This document shows, in pieces, positions 7,808 to 17,859 of a DNA stretch of 64,000 nucleotides. Origin of the DNA: UBA2991 sp965221735 (GTDB lineage Bacteria; Chloroflexota; Dehalococcoidia; Tepidiformales; Tepidiformaceae); the NCBI GenBank assembly GCA_965221735.1, contig OZ244910.1, forward strand, positions 620,001-684,000. Direction: 5' to 3'. The translations under genes were made by a program, and so were the position numbers. The number at the start of each line of letters is the position of its first letter. The first letter of the stretch is position 1. The notes under the pieces are model-generated. The model was given only the letters and a program-made list of their open reading frames with translations. It was not told the origin of the DNA and did not search any database.

Positions 7808-8827
7808 ATGCAAGCAGGAATCATCACCGGCAAAGAGATCATCGAGCTCCTCGAGTTCACCGAGCCCACTCCCGCCGAGAACGAGGCCGTCGTCCGCGTC
7901 AGCTACTGCGGCATCTGCGGCACCGACCTCCACGCCTACCAGTCGGGCGTCATGGAGAACCCCGCCGTTTGCGGCCACGAGTGGATGGGCGAGGTCTCGG
8001 CCGTGGGCGCGGGCGTGACCGGCTTCCGCGAGGGCGACCGCGTCATCGGCGGCATCGCCCCTCCCTGCGGCGATTGCGCCGCCTGCCGCGCGGGCTACGC
8101 CGGCGATTGCCCGCACCAGCTTGGCAGCCTCATGGGCACCCCCCACGGCGGCTTCGCCCCCGCCATCGCCGCCGACGTCCGCCGCCTCACGCCCGTGCCC
8201 GAGGGCCTCGATGATCTGGACGCGGCCATGGTCGAGCCCCTCACCGTCGCCCTCCACGGCGTTCGCCGCACCAGCATCCGCCTCGGCGACACGGTCGCCG
8301 TGATCGGCGCCGGTCCCATCGGCCTGCTCACGCTCCAGTGCGCCCGCGCCGCCGGGGCTGGGGCCGTCTACGTCGTCGAACCCGTCGCCGACCGCGCGGC
8401 CCTCGCCGTCGAGCTGGGCGCCGACGCGGTCTTCAACCCCATGGAGGAGGACGTGGCCACCGGTCTCGCGGAGGCGACCGGCGGCCTCGGTCCCGATGTC
8501 GTCTTCGAATGCGCCGGCATCGCCCCGACCATCCAGCACGCGGTCGACTACGTGCGCCGTGGGGGCGCCGTCACCATCGTCGGCCTGGCGGACGAGGACG
8601 CCATCATCAATCCCGGCTCCTGGATCTCGAAGGAAGTCACGGTCGTCGCCTCGGTGGCCTACTCGCACCGGGAGTTCGCGATTGCCGCCGACCTCATCGC
8701 CAGCGGCCGCATCCAGGTCCGCCCGCTGCACACCCACACCGCCCGGCTCTCCGACATCGCCGACGCGTTCTCGATGCTCAACGGCGACCGCCGCCAGATC
8801 AAGGTCCTCGTCGACCCGCGCGGCTAG
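7808..8827 (+). CDS. zinc-dependent alcohol/threonine-type dehydrogenase (MDR family)
   Basis: A 339-residue medium-chain dehydrogenase. The N-terminal GroES-like half holds the catalytic-zinc Cys in CGICGTDLHAY, the GHEWMG histidine-glutamate motif, and a structural-zinc site with four Cys (PCGDCAACRAGYAGDCP). The second half is a Rossmann domain with GAGPIGLLTLQCARAAGA, so it should oxidise an alcohol with NAD(P). It resembles butanediol/threonine/sorbitol dehydrogenases; the substrate is not decidable. A longer frame starts at 7760, but the promoter at 7794 argues for the ATG at 7808. Its stop overlaps the end of the convergent MFS gene. Confidence 0.92.
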   Translation: MQAGIITGKEIIELLEFTEPTPAENEAVVRVSYCGICGTDLHAYQSGVMENPAVCGHEWMGEVSAVGAGVTGFREGDRVIGGIAPPCGDCAACRAGYAGDCPHQLGSLMGTPHGGFAPAIAADVRRLTPVPEGLDDLDAAMVEPLTVALHGVRRTSIRLGDTVAVIGAGPIGLLTLQCARAAGAGAVYVVEPVADRAALAVELGADAVFNPMEEDVATGLAEATGGLGPDVVFECAGIAPTIQHAVDYVRRGGAVTIVGLADEDAIINPGSWISKEVTVVASVAYSHREFAIAADLIASGRIQVRPLHTHTARLSDIADAFSMLNGDRRQIKVLVDPRG

Positions 8828-10260
8828 GGCCGCGGGCGCTCGGGCACGGGCGCCGGCGTGTCGATGACGCCGGTCGCGGCCGCCTTCGGCCGGTCGCGGA
8901 TCTCCAGCGACGCGAAGATGTTGAGGATGGCCACGCCCGCCAGCACGATCGTGAGCAGCCGGAAGGCCCCTTCGCCCGGGTCCGGCCCGAGCAGGGCCGC
9001 GATGATGGCGGCGCCCAGGATCGCGCCCGCGTAGCGCATCATCGAGAACGTGCCCGAGACCGACCCCGCCACGTCGCGCGGCCAGGCCTCCAGGGCGGCG
9101 GAGGAGCGGGCGGGCCCCGAGATGCCGAGTCCGACCCCTATCCCGATGAGCGGCCCGATGATGGCCGCCAGCGGCGGGTTGTCGAACAGCAGCATCAGGA
9201 CCACCGTCGCCGCGCCAATGATGAAGCCGCCGCCCAGGAGCAGCGGCCTCCGCCCCACCCGGTCGGTGAGCGCCCCGCCCACCGGCGAGAGTGTGATCAT
9301 CGCCGCCATCAGCGAGAACAGCACCATGCTCACCACCTGGTCGCTCACCCCCCGCAGGTCCACGAGGTAGAGCGGCAGGCTCACCAGGAACGAGTACATG
9401 ACGAGGTTCGTGAGGCCCTGGCTGCTCGCGGCCGCGCGGAAGTTGCGGGTGCCGAAGAACCGGAACTCCACGATGCTCCCGCCCCAGCGCGATCGCAGCC
9501 AGTAGGCCGCCACCGTCAGCGGCAGGAGCGCCGCGCCCGCGATCAGGAAGGCGGGATTCTCCACGCGTGTCGCGCTGCCGATGAGGACCGCGCTCCCGAA
9601 CACCGCCACGAGCGCGGCAAGCGAGAGCGCGTCGATGCGCAGCGTCTCTCGTCCGTGCCCCTCGTCCGGCTTCAGCCGCAGGAGGAAGGCGATGGCCACG
9701 ACCGAGAGCGGCACGTTGACCAGGAACAGCAGCCGCCAGTCCCCCGCAAGGAGGAGCGCCCCGCCGATCACCGGACCGGTGGCGGCGGCGATGGAGAGCG
9801 CCGCCCCGTTCATGCCGAGGACCGTCCCCAGGCGCTTCGAGGGCGTCCGCTTGCGCAGCACCGCGATGCCGTTCGGCAGCACCAACGCGGTCGCCGCGCC
9901 CTGCAGGCCGCGCATCAGGATCAGCATCGGCAGGTTCGTCGCGAGGGCGGAGACGGCCGAGATTGCGATCAGCAGGACGAGGCCCACCATCATCATGCGG
10001 ATCGACCCGAAGGCGTCCCCCAGCCGTCCGGAGACGGGCTGCATCGCCGCCACCGCCACCAGGTAGACGCTGATCAACAGCGTCATCTCCCCCACGCCCA
10101 CGTCGAAGTGGGAGCGGATGGAAGGCAGCCCCACCGCCAGCATGGTGCTGTTCAGCGGCGTCAGCATTGCCGCCAGCCCAACCGTGGCCTGGAACTCGAT
10201 GCTCCGCCAGGTGCCTTGCCCCAGGGGCAGATCAACGTCACCGGCGCTCTCGTGCCGCAT
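8824..10260 (-). CDS. MFS transporter, DHA2 (14-helix drug exporter) type
   Basis: 478 residues. The N-terminal segment has TPLNSTMLAVGLPSIRSHF, the DHA2 motif D-type, followed by antiporter motif A (SGRLGDAFGSIRMM) and many hydrophobic segments, consistent with 14 helices. Members export drugs or metabolites with proton exchange. ATG 10260 lies 6 bases after TAACAT (10267-10272, minus strand) without a Shine-Dalgarno, so it is probably leaderless. The 3' end overlaps the convergent dehydrogenase by four bases. Confidence 0.92.
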   Translation of the reverse strand: MRHESAGDVDLPLGQGTWRSIEFQATVGLAAMLTPLNSTMLAVGLPSIRSHFDVGVGEMTLLISVYLVAVAAMQPVSGRLGDAFGSIRMMMVGLVLLIAISAVSALATNLPMLILMRGLQGAATALVLPNGIAVLRKRTPSKRLGTVLGMNGAALSIAAATGPVIGGALLLAGDWRLLFLVNVPLSVVAIAFLLRLKPDEGHGRETLRIDALSLAALVAVFGSAVLIGSATRVENPAFLIAGAALLPLTVAAYWLRSRWGGSIVEFRFFGTRNFRAAASSQGLTNLVMYSFLVSLPLYLVDLRGVSDQVVSMVLFSLMAAMITLSPVGGALTDRVGRRPLLLGGGFIIGAATVVLMLLFDNPPLAAIIGPLIGIGVGLGISGPARSSAALEAWPRDVAGSVSGTFSMMRYAGAILGAAIIAALLGPDPGEGAFRLLTIVLAGVAILNIFASLEIRDRPKAAATGVIDTPAPVPERPRP

Positions 10261-10266
10261 GGCCTC

Positions 10267-10272
10267 ATGTTA
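10267..10272 (-). promoter_or_regulatory. -10 box TAACAT for leaderless MFS gene
   Basis: The minus strand reads TAACAT six bases before the ATG at 10260. This is the same geometry as at 2054, 11489, 32006, 36679, 36718 and 39224. Confidence 0.45.
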
Positions 10273-10325
10273 ACGACGTTTACCGAGGCGCTATGGCGGC
10301 GAGTTCGCCCACCCGGCTCGGTGCC

Positions 10326-10784
10326 CTAGGGTGAGGGCGCCTCCGCGCAACAGACATCCGCGACGATGTCGCACGCCATCCCGGGCTCCTCCACCAGCGT
10401 GATGAGCTGGCTCGCCGGGGGCGGATCGTCGTCGGTGATCGCGTAGACCTCCCAGCGAAGCCCGCTGGGGTCTTTCGCCCACGCCTTGTCCTGCTCGGCG
10501 TGACAGCACACGACGCCGTCCTCGATCTCGAGGTCGTGTCCAAGGCTGGCGAGGCGCTCGGTCTCGGCGGCCACCTCGTCCGTCGTCTCAACCTCGACGC
10601 CGAGGTGGTTGAGGTCACCGCCCCGGCCGTTCTCGAACAGGATCAGCTTCAGTGGCGGGTTGGCCACCTCGAAGTTCGCGTACCCCTCCCGCACCTTGTG
10701 TGGCTCGGTCCTGAAGAGGTCGCGGTAAAACGTGGTCGCGGAGTCAAGATCCGCCACGTTCAATGCCAGTTGCACTCGTGCCAT
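10326..10784 (-). CDS. VOC-family protein, ArsI/CadI-like
   Basis: 152 residues with the VOC (glyoxalase/dioxygenase) fold: opening strand QLALNVADLDSATTFYRDLF, His in NHLGVEVET, and the closing segment KDPSGLRWEVYAITDD. The vicinal cysteine pair in VCCHAEQDKAW matches the motif of the CadI/ArsI group, whose ArsI members are Fe(II) dioxygenases cleaving C-As bonds of methylated arsenicals. The tail carries a second CC pair, as in several ArsI proteins. No arsR or arsM is adjacent, so organoarsenical activity is a hypothesis. AGGGGA precedes the ATG. Confidence 0.85.
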   Translation of the reverse strand: MARVQLALNVADLDSATTFYRDLFRTEPHKVREGYANFEVANPPLKLILFENGRGGDLNHLGVEVETTDEVAAETERLASLGHDLEIEDGVVCCHAEQDKAWAKDPSGLRWEVYAITDDDPPPASQLITLVEEPGMACDIVADVCCAEAPSP

Positions 10785-10894
10785 GCTGGTCCCCTGCGGC
10801 TGACTCGCGCTTCCGCGCGTGCGCCGGTGATGTACGGAATCCAGCGTACACGACGATGTGCGGCCGGCTGTCCGCCTGCCGCTGTCGCCTCTGC

Positions 10895-11482
10895 CTAGAG
10901 CTCGCTGAGGCGCCGGCGGAGCGTCTCACGCTCGTCCGCCGGAAGGAGGTACTGCTCCATCCCCGCGTGTCCGCGCTGCCGCGTCACCTCGAAGAACACG
11001 ATGGCCGCCGTCACCGAGAGGTTCAGGCTGCGCACCATGCCCGCCATGGGAATCGTCAGCCGCCGGTCGGCCAGGGCCACGGCCTCCGGCGAGAGCCCGC
11101 GGTTCTCGTTCCCCAGCATCACCGCGATTCGCGGCGCCGTCAGCTCCGCCCCGTAGAGCTCCTCCGTTTCACCGTCCGCCACCGTCGCCACCACCTCGTA
11201 CCCCTCCCCGTGCAGCACGTCGAGGCACTCCCTTGCCGACGAGTACACCTCGAAATCGAGCCACTTGTTGGCCGAGGATGAACTGAGCTTCCCCACCCGG
11301 CGCGGGTCGAACGGCTCCTCCTGGTCGAAGATCAGGCACACCCGCTGGAACCCGAAGGCGTCGCAGCTGCGGAACACCGCCTCGGCATTGTGCGGGTCGT
11401 GGATGTCCTCCAGCACGACCACGCCCTGCTGCCGCCTCGCGGCGACGTCCCGGTAGCGCTGCATCCGTTCCGGTGTCGGCAC
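10895..11482 (-). CDS. TrmH/SpoU-family RNA 2'-O-methyltransferase
   Basis: A 195-residue SPOUT methylase that moves a methyl from SAM to a ribose 2'-OH in tRNA or rRNA. All three SpoU motifs are visible: motif 1 LEDIHDPHNAEAVFRSCDAFG (N and R catalytic), motif 2 PRIAVMLGNENRGLSPE, and motif 3 IPMAGMVRSLNLSVTAAI. The length and start resemble TrmH, which methylates G18 of tRNA, but the target is not certain. The GTG start follows TACGCT by 6 bases, so it is probably leaderless. It is divergent from the mutase gene. Confidence 0.9.
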   Translation of the reverse strand: MPTPERMQRYRDVAARRQQGVVVLEDIHDPHNAEAVFRSCDAFGFQRVCLIFDQEEPFDPRRVGKLSSSSANKWLDFEVYSSARECLDVLHGEGYEVVATVADGETEELYGAELTAPRIAVMLGNENRGLSPEAVALADRRLTIPMAGMVRSLNLSVTAAIVFFEVTRQRGHAGMEQYLLPADERETLRRRLSEL

Positions 11483-11488
11483 GGCCCG

Positions 11489-11494
11489 AGCGTA
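11489..11494 (-). promoter_or_regulatory. -10 box TACGCT for leaderless SpoU methylase
   Basis: The minus strand reads TACGCT six bases before the GTG at 11482, and there is no Shine-Dalgarno. Confidence 0.4.
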
Positions 11495-11529
11495 GGCCCG
11501 CGACCCGCCCGCGATCCAGCCGCGCCCTG

Positions 11530-11554
11530 CCTGTTCGGGCCTGTTCGGTAAGAT
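11530..11554 (+). promoter_or_regulatory. mutase promoter with tandem 10-base repeat between -35 and -10
   Basis: CCTGTTCGGG (11530-11539) is followed directly by CCTGTTCGGT (11540-11549), which runs into TAAGAT (11549-11554). A one-helical-turn direct repeat covering the spacer looks like a regulator site. The leader to the GTG at 11593 holds GGAGAGGAG. Confidence 0.4.
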
Positions 11555-11592
11555 AGGCGGACTCCCTCGAAACGTCGGGAGAGGAGCAGGCT

Positions 11593-13262
<1,670 letters not shown>

Positions 13263-13263
<1 letters not shown>

Positions 13264-14213
13264 TGACCAACGAGCTCGTCGATCTCGCCATCTTTTCGGG
13301 AAGGACCTACCCCGCCTTCGCGGAGGCCATCTGCGCCCACCTCGGCATGAAGCAGGGCGAGGCCGACATCTTCGAGTTCGCCAACGAGAACATCTTCGTC
13401 CGCTACCAGGAGAACATCCGCAGCCGCGACGTCTTCCTCGTCCAGCCCTTCTTCCCGCCCGTGAGCACCTCCATCCTCGAGCTGCTCATCATGATCGACG
13501 CCGCCCGCCGCGCCTCGGCGGGGCGCATCACCGCCGTCATCCCCTACTACGCCTACGGCCGCAGCGACAAGAAGGATCAGCCCCGCGTTCCCATCAGCGC
13601 CCGCCTGCTCGCGAACCTCATCGAGACCGCCGGCGCCGACCGCGTCCTCACCATGAATCTGCACGCGGGTCAGATCCAGGGCTTCTTCAACATCCCCCTC
13701 GACGAGCTCAACGCCCTCTTCCCCGTGAGCGCCTACTACAAGGGCAAGGACATGACCGACTACACCGTCGTCTCCACCGACGTCGGCGGTGAGAAGCTCG
13801 CCCGTGACATGGCCGTCAGACTCGACCTGCCCATCGCCATTGTCGAGAAGCGCCGCCTGGGGAACACCGGCAGCACCGAGGCCCTCAACGTCATCGGCGA
13901 TGTGGAGGGCCGGAACGCGCTCCTCGTCGACGACGAGATCGACACCGCCGGCACGATGGTGCAGGCCGTCAACATCCTTCGCGAGAAGGGCGCCTGCGAG
14001 ATTCTCGTGGCCGGCTATCACGCCATCCTGAGCGGTCCGGCGGTCGACCGCCTCCGCGACGCCAACGTCCACGAGATCGTCCTGACGGACACCGTGCCGA
14101 TGCTCCCCGAGAAGCGCCTCCCCAACATGCACGTCATTTCGACCGCACCCCAGTTCGGCGACGCGATCCAGCGCATCCACACCGGCCAGAGCGTCGGCGC
14201 CCTCTTCCAGTAA
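13263..14213 (+). CDS. prs: ribose-phosphate pyrophosphokinase (PRPP synthetase)
   Basis: A 316-residue enzyme making PRPP from ribose 5-phosphate and ATP. Seen: FSGRTYPAFAEAICAHLG at the N-terminus, ATP-binding NENIFVRYQENIRSRDVF, the pyrophosphate-loop region PYYAYGRSDKKDQPR, and the PRPP-binding motif VDDEIDTAGTMV. The ATG shares bases with the mutase stop (TGATG), so translation is coupled. The upstream in-frame start at 13218 would lie inside the mutase gene. PRPP feeds nucleotide, His and Trp synthesis. The link to the mutase is unusual and may be only positional. Confidence 0.95.
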
Positions 14214-14222
14214 CCGGGCTAT

Positions 14223-14609
14223 CTACCAGAGGCGCTGCACGCCGTGCTGGTCGAAGCGCCTCTCGTTCGAGACAAGGACGAGATTGTTCCTCAGCGCTTG
14301 GGCGATGAGCATCCGATCGAAGGGGTCGCGGTGCGGTCCCGGGAGCGCTCCCGCGCGAGCGCCGTCCTCAACCGTTACCGGCAATTCGATGAAGCCCTGT
14401 CTCGCGAGGTGCCCCGGAATGTCCAGTGCCAGCTCGGCTGCGCCCGACAGCTTGCCGATGCGATGCTTCGTGGCGATCTCCCAGGCGGAAGCGGCGCTGA
14501 CGAGCTTCCGGTTCTCCACGTCCGTTATGGCATCGCGCGCGACCGGGGACAGAAGCCTGCTCCCCGCGAACCACCACAGGATGGCGTGCGTATCGAGGAG
14601 GAGGTTCAA
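14223..14609 (-). CDS. VapC-like PIN-domain toxin
   Basis: 128 residues with the PIN-domain acidic residues: D6 in LLLDTHAILWW, E in SAWEIATKHRIGKL, and DPFDRMLIAQAL near residue 95. The consensus matches the PIN group paired with Phd-type antitoxins. The TTG start at 14609 overlaps the TGA of the antitoxin gene (TTGA), typical of coupled toxin translation. It is a predicted ribonuclease. Confidence 0.88.
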   Translation of the reverse strand: MNLLLDTHAILWWFAGSRLLSPVARDAITDVENRKLVSAASAWEIATKHRIGKLSGAAELALDIPGHLARQGFIELPVTVEDGARAGALPGPHRDPFDRMLIAQALRNNLVLVSNERRFDQHGVQRLW

Positions 14610-14845
14610 TCCTCGTACCCTTCCCAGGCCCGCAGCTCTTCCTCGGGAAGCGGGTCGAAGAAGCTATCGTCAATCGAGATCTTGCCCTTAAGCGAACCGA
14701 AGGTCGGCTTCCCTCGCTGCTCGCATGGCACGAGGCGCGCGACCGGCTTGCCGTTTCGCGCGATGGTCACATCCTCACCCGCCTCCACCAGCGCCAGCAG
14801 CCGAGAGAGGTGGGTCTTCGCTTCGTGGACGTTAACGGTCGTCAT
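14606..14845 (-). CDS. Phd/YefM-family antitoxin
   Basis: 79 residues. The N-terminal DNA-binding fold is recognisable in VNVHEAKTHLSRLLALVEAGE, followed by VTIARNGKPVARLVP. The C-terminal half, with DDSFFDPLPEEELRAWEGYED, matches antitoxins that cap PIN toxins. ATG 14845 has AAGGGAA six bases upstream, behind a TATGCT -10-like box. It is the first gene of the toxin-antitoxin operon and likely represses it. Confidence 0.88.
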   Translation of the reverse strand: MTTVNVHEAKTHLSRLLALVEAGEDVTIARNGKPVARLVPCEQRGKPTFGSLKGKISIDDSFFDPLPEEELRAWEGYED

Positions 14846-14860
14846 CGTGGTTCCCTTTGG

Positions 14861-14879
14861 CTAAGCACCGGACTAAGCA
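14861..14879. promoter_or_regulatory. direct repeats at the Phd/VapC promoter
   Basis: CTAAGCA occurs twice, at 14861-14867 and 14873-14879, with a 12-base period, and abuts the TATGCT -10-like sequence of the minus-strand operon. It is a candidate antitoxin operator. Confidence 0.35.
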
Positions 14880-14888
14880 TAGCATGTG

Positions 14889-16565
14889 TCAGCCGCCCTC
14901 CTCCACGTCCTCCGGCAGGAGCGCGTCGTGAGCCCCGAGCTCGGCGCCCATCCGCCGCAGCTCGCGGCCGAAGCGCGTCGTGCGCGCCGCCACTCCCGCG
15001 AGCTGTGTCCGCTGGTCCGTGACTCGCACCCACAGCCGGCGTCGCGGGACGTAGAACGTGATCCCCAGCCCCAGCATCGCCAGCCCAACCGCCACCCAGA
15101 TGAACAGGTCGCCCGGATCTCGCCGGATGTCGATCCCGGACGCGTCCACCCGCCCCCCGAACCGGTAGCGGTAGCCCGACGATGTCTCCACCGTCGTTCC
15201 CTCGGCTATGACCACGTTCCCGGCGTCGATGTCCGAGATGAACAGGTAGGGACGCCCGTCGGCGGCCTCGGGCATCTGCACGTTGACGACTCCCGTTGTC
15301 GTGCCCCGCGGCATGTCCAGCACCGGGATCGCCGGTACCGACGCGATCCCCCGGAATGCGATGCGGTGGCTCGGCGTCTTCGCCGACTCCCCGGGGCGCA
15401 GCTCGACCTGGTCGAACCCCTCCCCGTCGAGAAGCGCCACCAGCGTGTCCCCCTCCGCCCGCCAGCTCACCCCGTAGACCGCCCCCGGCAGGGCCAGCTC
15501 GGCCAGCGCCACGTCCCCCTCGTACCCGAGCGTCGACCCGGGCACGCTCGCCATCTGGGGCAGCGCCTGGTCGAACACCACCTCCCCGCCGGCGCCGGTG
15601 ATGGTCAGCACCGGCGTTGCCGTCGACTCGTTCTCGAAGTCGAGCACGTCGTCGAAGAGCACGCGCCCGTCGGGCCCCCAGATGGTCAGCTGAGCAAGGT
15701 CGTCGAAGAACGCCGCCTGGTGGAAGCGGTACCCGAACGCCCCGCAGGGGTCGTTCACGGTCGCCGTGCAGCGCACGACCTCGTCCCCCCGGCGCAGCAG
15801 CAGGTCGCTGTGGAAATCGATGATGTTCCCTGCCGCATCGACCCCCTGGTGCGCGTCCTCCATCCCCACGAAGATCTGGCCCGGACCCGGGTCGCTGAAG
15901 AGCGGCGCGGCCGGCCGCCCCTCCGCGAGGGCGAGCGTCCGCTGGAACCCCGCCAGGTTCGTGAGCAGCCCCCCGACGAGCAGTAACAGCAGCGCCATGT
16001 GCGAGATGAACGTCGCGTATTGCGTCCACGGGAAGCGCTCCGCGAACAGCTCGGTCGCGCCCCCGTCCTCGTGCGTGCGGGTCACGGCATACCGGCGACG
16101 GCGTAGCAGCCCCTCGATCGCCTCAACGCCCCCGGGGTGCGTGAACGACGCCCGGTGACGTGCAGTCTCGAAGTAGCGCTCGTTCACCCGTATCTGTGGA
16201 CGCTGGACGCTTCGCCACGTCGGAGGGAAGCGGCTGATCGTGCAGACGGTCACCGCCGCGACGATCACGAACCAGAGCGCCAGGAACCACGGGCTGTGGA
16301 ACACGTCGAACAGGTCCAGCCCGTCGAGGACGCCCGTGAGCCAGCCGAAGTCCTCGCGCTGCAGCTCCAGCCAGGCCGAACGCGCGGGCGGGTTGCCTCG
16401 CATCTCCGCCGGGAGCTGCGGCAGCACGACCCCGAGCAGGCTCGCCAGCACCGCCACGGTCACCAGCGCCACCGCGAACTTCACGTTCGTTAGCAGCCGC
16501 CACGTCGCCCGCAGCGGGTCGAACTTGGGCATCGGAGGCGTCGCGGCGGGAGCGTCGCTCGCCAT
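14889..16565 (-). CDS. resB: ResB-family cytochrome c biogenesis protein
   Basis: A 558-residue protein of the System II cytochrome c maturation pathway, which delivers heme and holds apocytochrome outside the membrane. It has membrane segments near residues 25-45 (VKFAVALVTVAVLASLLGVV), ~80-105, ~155-175 (ISHMALLLLLVGGLLTNLAG), and one near the C-terminus (DLFIWVAVGLAMLGLGITFY), with a large extracytoplasmic domain between. ATG 16565 overlaps the TGA of tlpA. The frame upstream of 16565 is antisense noise. ResC/CcsA is not in the window. Confidence 0.9.
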   Translation of the reverse strand: MASDAPAATPPMPKFDPLRATWRLLTNVKFAVALVTVAVLASLLGVVLPQLPAEMRGNPPARSAWLELQREDFGWLTGVLDGLDLFDVFHSPWFLALWFVIVAAVTVCTISRFPPTWRSVQRPQIRVNERYFETARHRASFTHPGGVEAIEGLLRRRRYAVTRTHEDGGATELFAERFPWTQYATFISHMALLLLLVGGLLTNLAGFQRTLALAEGRPAAPLFSDPGPGQIFVGMEDAHQGVDAAGNIIDFHSDLLLRRGDEVVRCTATVNDPCGAFGYRFHQAAFFDDLAQLTIWGPDGRVLFDDVLDFENESTATPVLTITGAGGEVVFDQALPQMASVPGSTLGYEGDVALAELALPGAVYGVSWRAEGDTLVALLDGEGFDQVELRPGESAKTPSHRIAFRGIASVPAIPVLDMPRGTTTGVVNVQMPEAADGRPYLFISDIDAGNVVIAEGTTVETSSGYRYRFGGRVDASGIDIRRDPGDLFIWVAVGLAMLGLGITFYVPRRRLWVRVTDQRTQLAGVAARTTRFGRELRRMGAELGAHDALLPEDVEEGG

Positions 16566-17197
16566 CAGGGAAGCTCCGCCGCCAGATCGGCCAGGTCGGA
16601 GTCCGTCAGTGCTCCCAGGTGGACCCGCTGGATGACCCCGTCCGGGTCGACAAGGAAGCTGACCGGCAGGCCCGTGCTCACCCGGTACGCCCCCGAGACC
16701 TGCCCGTCCGCGTCGAGCACGATCGGGTAGGTCACCGCGAACTGGTCCGTGAACGCCTGTGCCGTCTCCGCCGTCTCCTGCTGGTTCACGCCGACTACGA
16801 CCAGCCCCGGCGCCTGGCGCTCGAAGAACGCCTGCAGCGCGGGCGTCTCCCCCCGGCACGGTCCGCACCACGAGGCCCAGAAATTCAGGAGCACGTACTG
16901 GCCGCGGAAGTCCGTGAGCTCCGCCGCCGACCCGTCCATCGACCGCAACCGGAACGCGGGCGCCGCCCGCCCCACCTCCGCCGCCGGCGCCTCCCCCGTG
17001 GGGTTCAGCGAGTCCGCCAGCGCCACGACGCCCATTCCCGGCTCCGCCTCGACCCCGCCGCCGTCACCGCGAATCTCCAGGAACCAGATGCCGAATCCCA
17101 CCACCGCCACCACCAGCACCGCGATCCCGAACGTGAAGCCCGGCCCTGTGTATTCGCGGCGCTGCTGGGGTCGCTCGTCGGGAAGGGTCTCGGCCAT
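16565..17197 (-). CDS. TlpA/ResA-like thiol-disulfide oxidoreductase
   Basis: 210 residues with a short cytoplasmic N-terminus, one membrane anchor (~18-38) and a periplasm-side thioredoxin domain. The redox site is WASWCGPCRGETPAL. The cis-proline region GLPVSFLVDPDG is also visible. It would reduce apocytochrome c cysteines for heme attachment, which fits its coupling to resB. I start at ATG 17197; an in-frame TTG at 17254 is possible but extends into a repeated intergenic segment. Confidence 0.9.
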   Translation of the reverse strand: MAETLPDERPQQRREYTGPGFTFGIAVLVVAVVGFGIWFLEIRGDGGGVEAEPGMGVVALADSLNPTGEAPAAEVGRAAPAFRLRSMDGSAAELTDFRGQYVLLNFWASWCGPCRGETPALQAFFERQAPGLVVVGVNQQETAETAQAFTDQFAVTYPIVLDADGQVSGAYRVSTGLPVSFLVDPDGVIQRVHLGALTDSDLADLAAELP

Positions 17198-17231
17198 CGC
17201 GGTTGCCACCGTCCGGGCGCCTGCCGCGCCC

Positions 17232-17270
17232 GCGCTCGTCCGCGAGCGTACCAACCCCCGCCCGTGCGCG
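17232..17270. repeat. intergenic direct repeat, copy A
   Basis: GCGCTCGTCCGCG, then TACCAACCC after a 4-base insertion, then CCGTGCGCG, match copy B at 17802-17840. The two copies flank the lipoprotein gene and each lies upstream of a minus-strand gene (this one before tlpA). Confidence 0.6.
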
Positions 17271-17272
17271 CC

Positions 17273-17710
17273 CTACTGCGCCTCGAAGGTCCGCGTCACG
17301 TCGTTGACGGTCACGGTATAGGTCTCGCCCGACTCGAAGTCGGTTCCGAGGGGAATGTTCGAATCGGTCGTCGAGATCGCCAGGGTGCAGGCCAGCTCGT
17401 GGAGATTGGCGGGCACGCGGTTGAGGACCTCGATTGTGATCACTCGCTCCTCACGCTCGACGGTGTACCCGTCGAATTCGTGGCAGCCGTCCGGCTGAAC
17501 CGACACGACCTGGACGAAGTACTGGGGCGGCCACGACTCTGCCACCGTGTACTCGACCGAGTCGATACGCGCCGGGATTACAGTCCACTCGTCGGAAGGC
17601 GTGGGCGCTGGCAGGTCGTCGTCCCCACACGCGAGCGCGATGGCCGAGACGGCGAGCACCGCCGCCAGCCACACCGCCACGCCCCCGAATACGCGCCTCT
17701 TGCTGTACAT
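17273..17710 (-). CDS. predicted lipoprotein, function unknown
   Basis: 145 residues. It has a basic start (MYSKRRV), a hydrophobic stretch, and a lipobox-like AIALAC before GDDD, giving a mature lipoprotein with an aspartate-rich start that would be lipidated at Cys28. The rest looks like a small extracytoplasmic beta-rich domain with two further cysteines (DGCHEF, ELACTL) that may form a disulfide. I recognise no family. GGAG stands 6 bases before ATG 17710. It precedes tlpA-resB and might be exported with that system. Confidence 0.75.
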   Translation of the reverse strand: MYSKRRVFGGVAVWLAAVLAVSAIALACGDDDLPAPTPSDEWTVIPARIDSVEYTVAESWPPQYFVQVVSVQPDGCHEFDGYTVEREERVITIEVLNRVPANLHELACTLAISTTDSNIPLGTDFESGETYTVTVNDVTRTFEAQ

Positions 17711-17801
17711 GGCCCTCTCCCCCGCAGGAACGCCCGCAGCAGCGGGCGCCCTCCCCAAACACTATGCGCGACCGCGCGGAACCGTTCCCCAGCCTCGGCG
17801 T

Positions 17802-17840
17802 GCGCTCGTCCGCGTACCAACCCGAGACCGTGCGCGGCCC
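17802..17840. repeat. intergenic direct repeat, copy B
   Basis: This is the second copy of the segment at 17232-17270. It lacks the AGCG insert and has a few substitutions. It lies ~92 bases upstream of the lipoprotein start. The remainder of 17711-17859 shows no gene. Confidence 0.6.
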
Positions 17841-17859
17841 CGGCTACAGAGGCGCAGGT

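Noticed and set aside
8338..10329. 663-residue plus-strand open frame across the dehydrogenase and MFS gene
   Set aside because: It is a frame-shifted and antisense shadow, rich in Arg/His/Pro, with no domain and crossing two well-supported genes.
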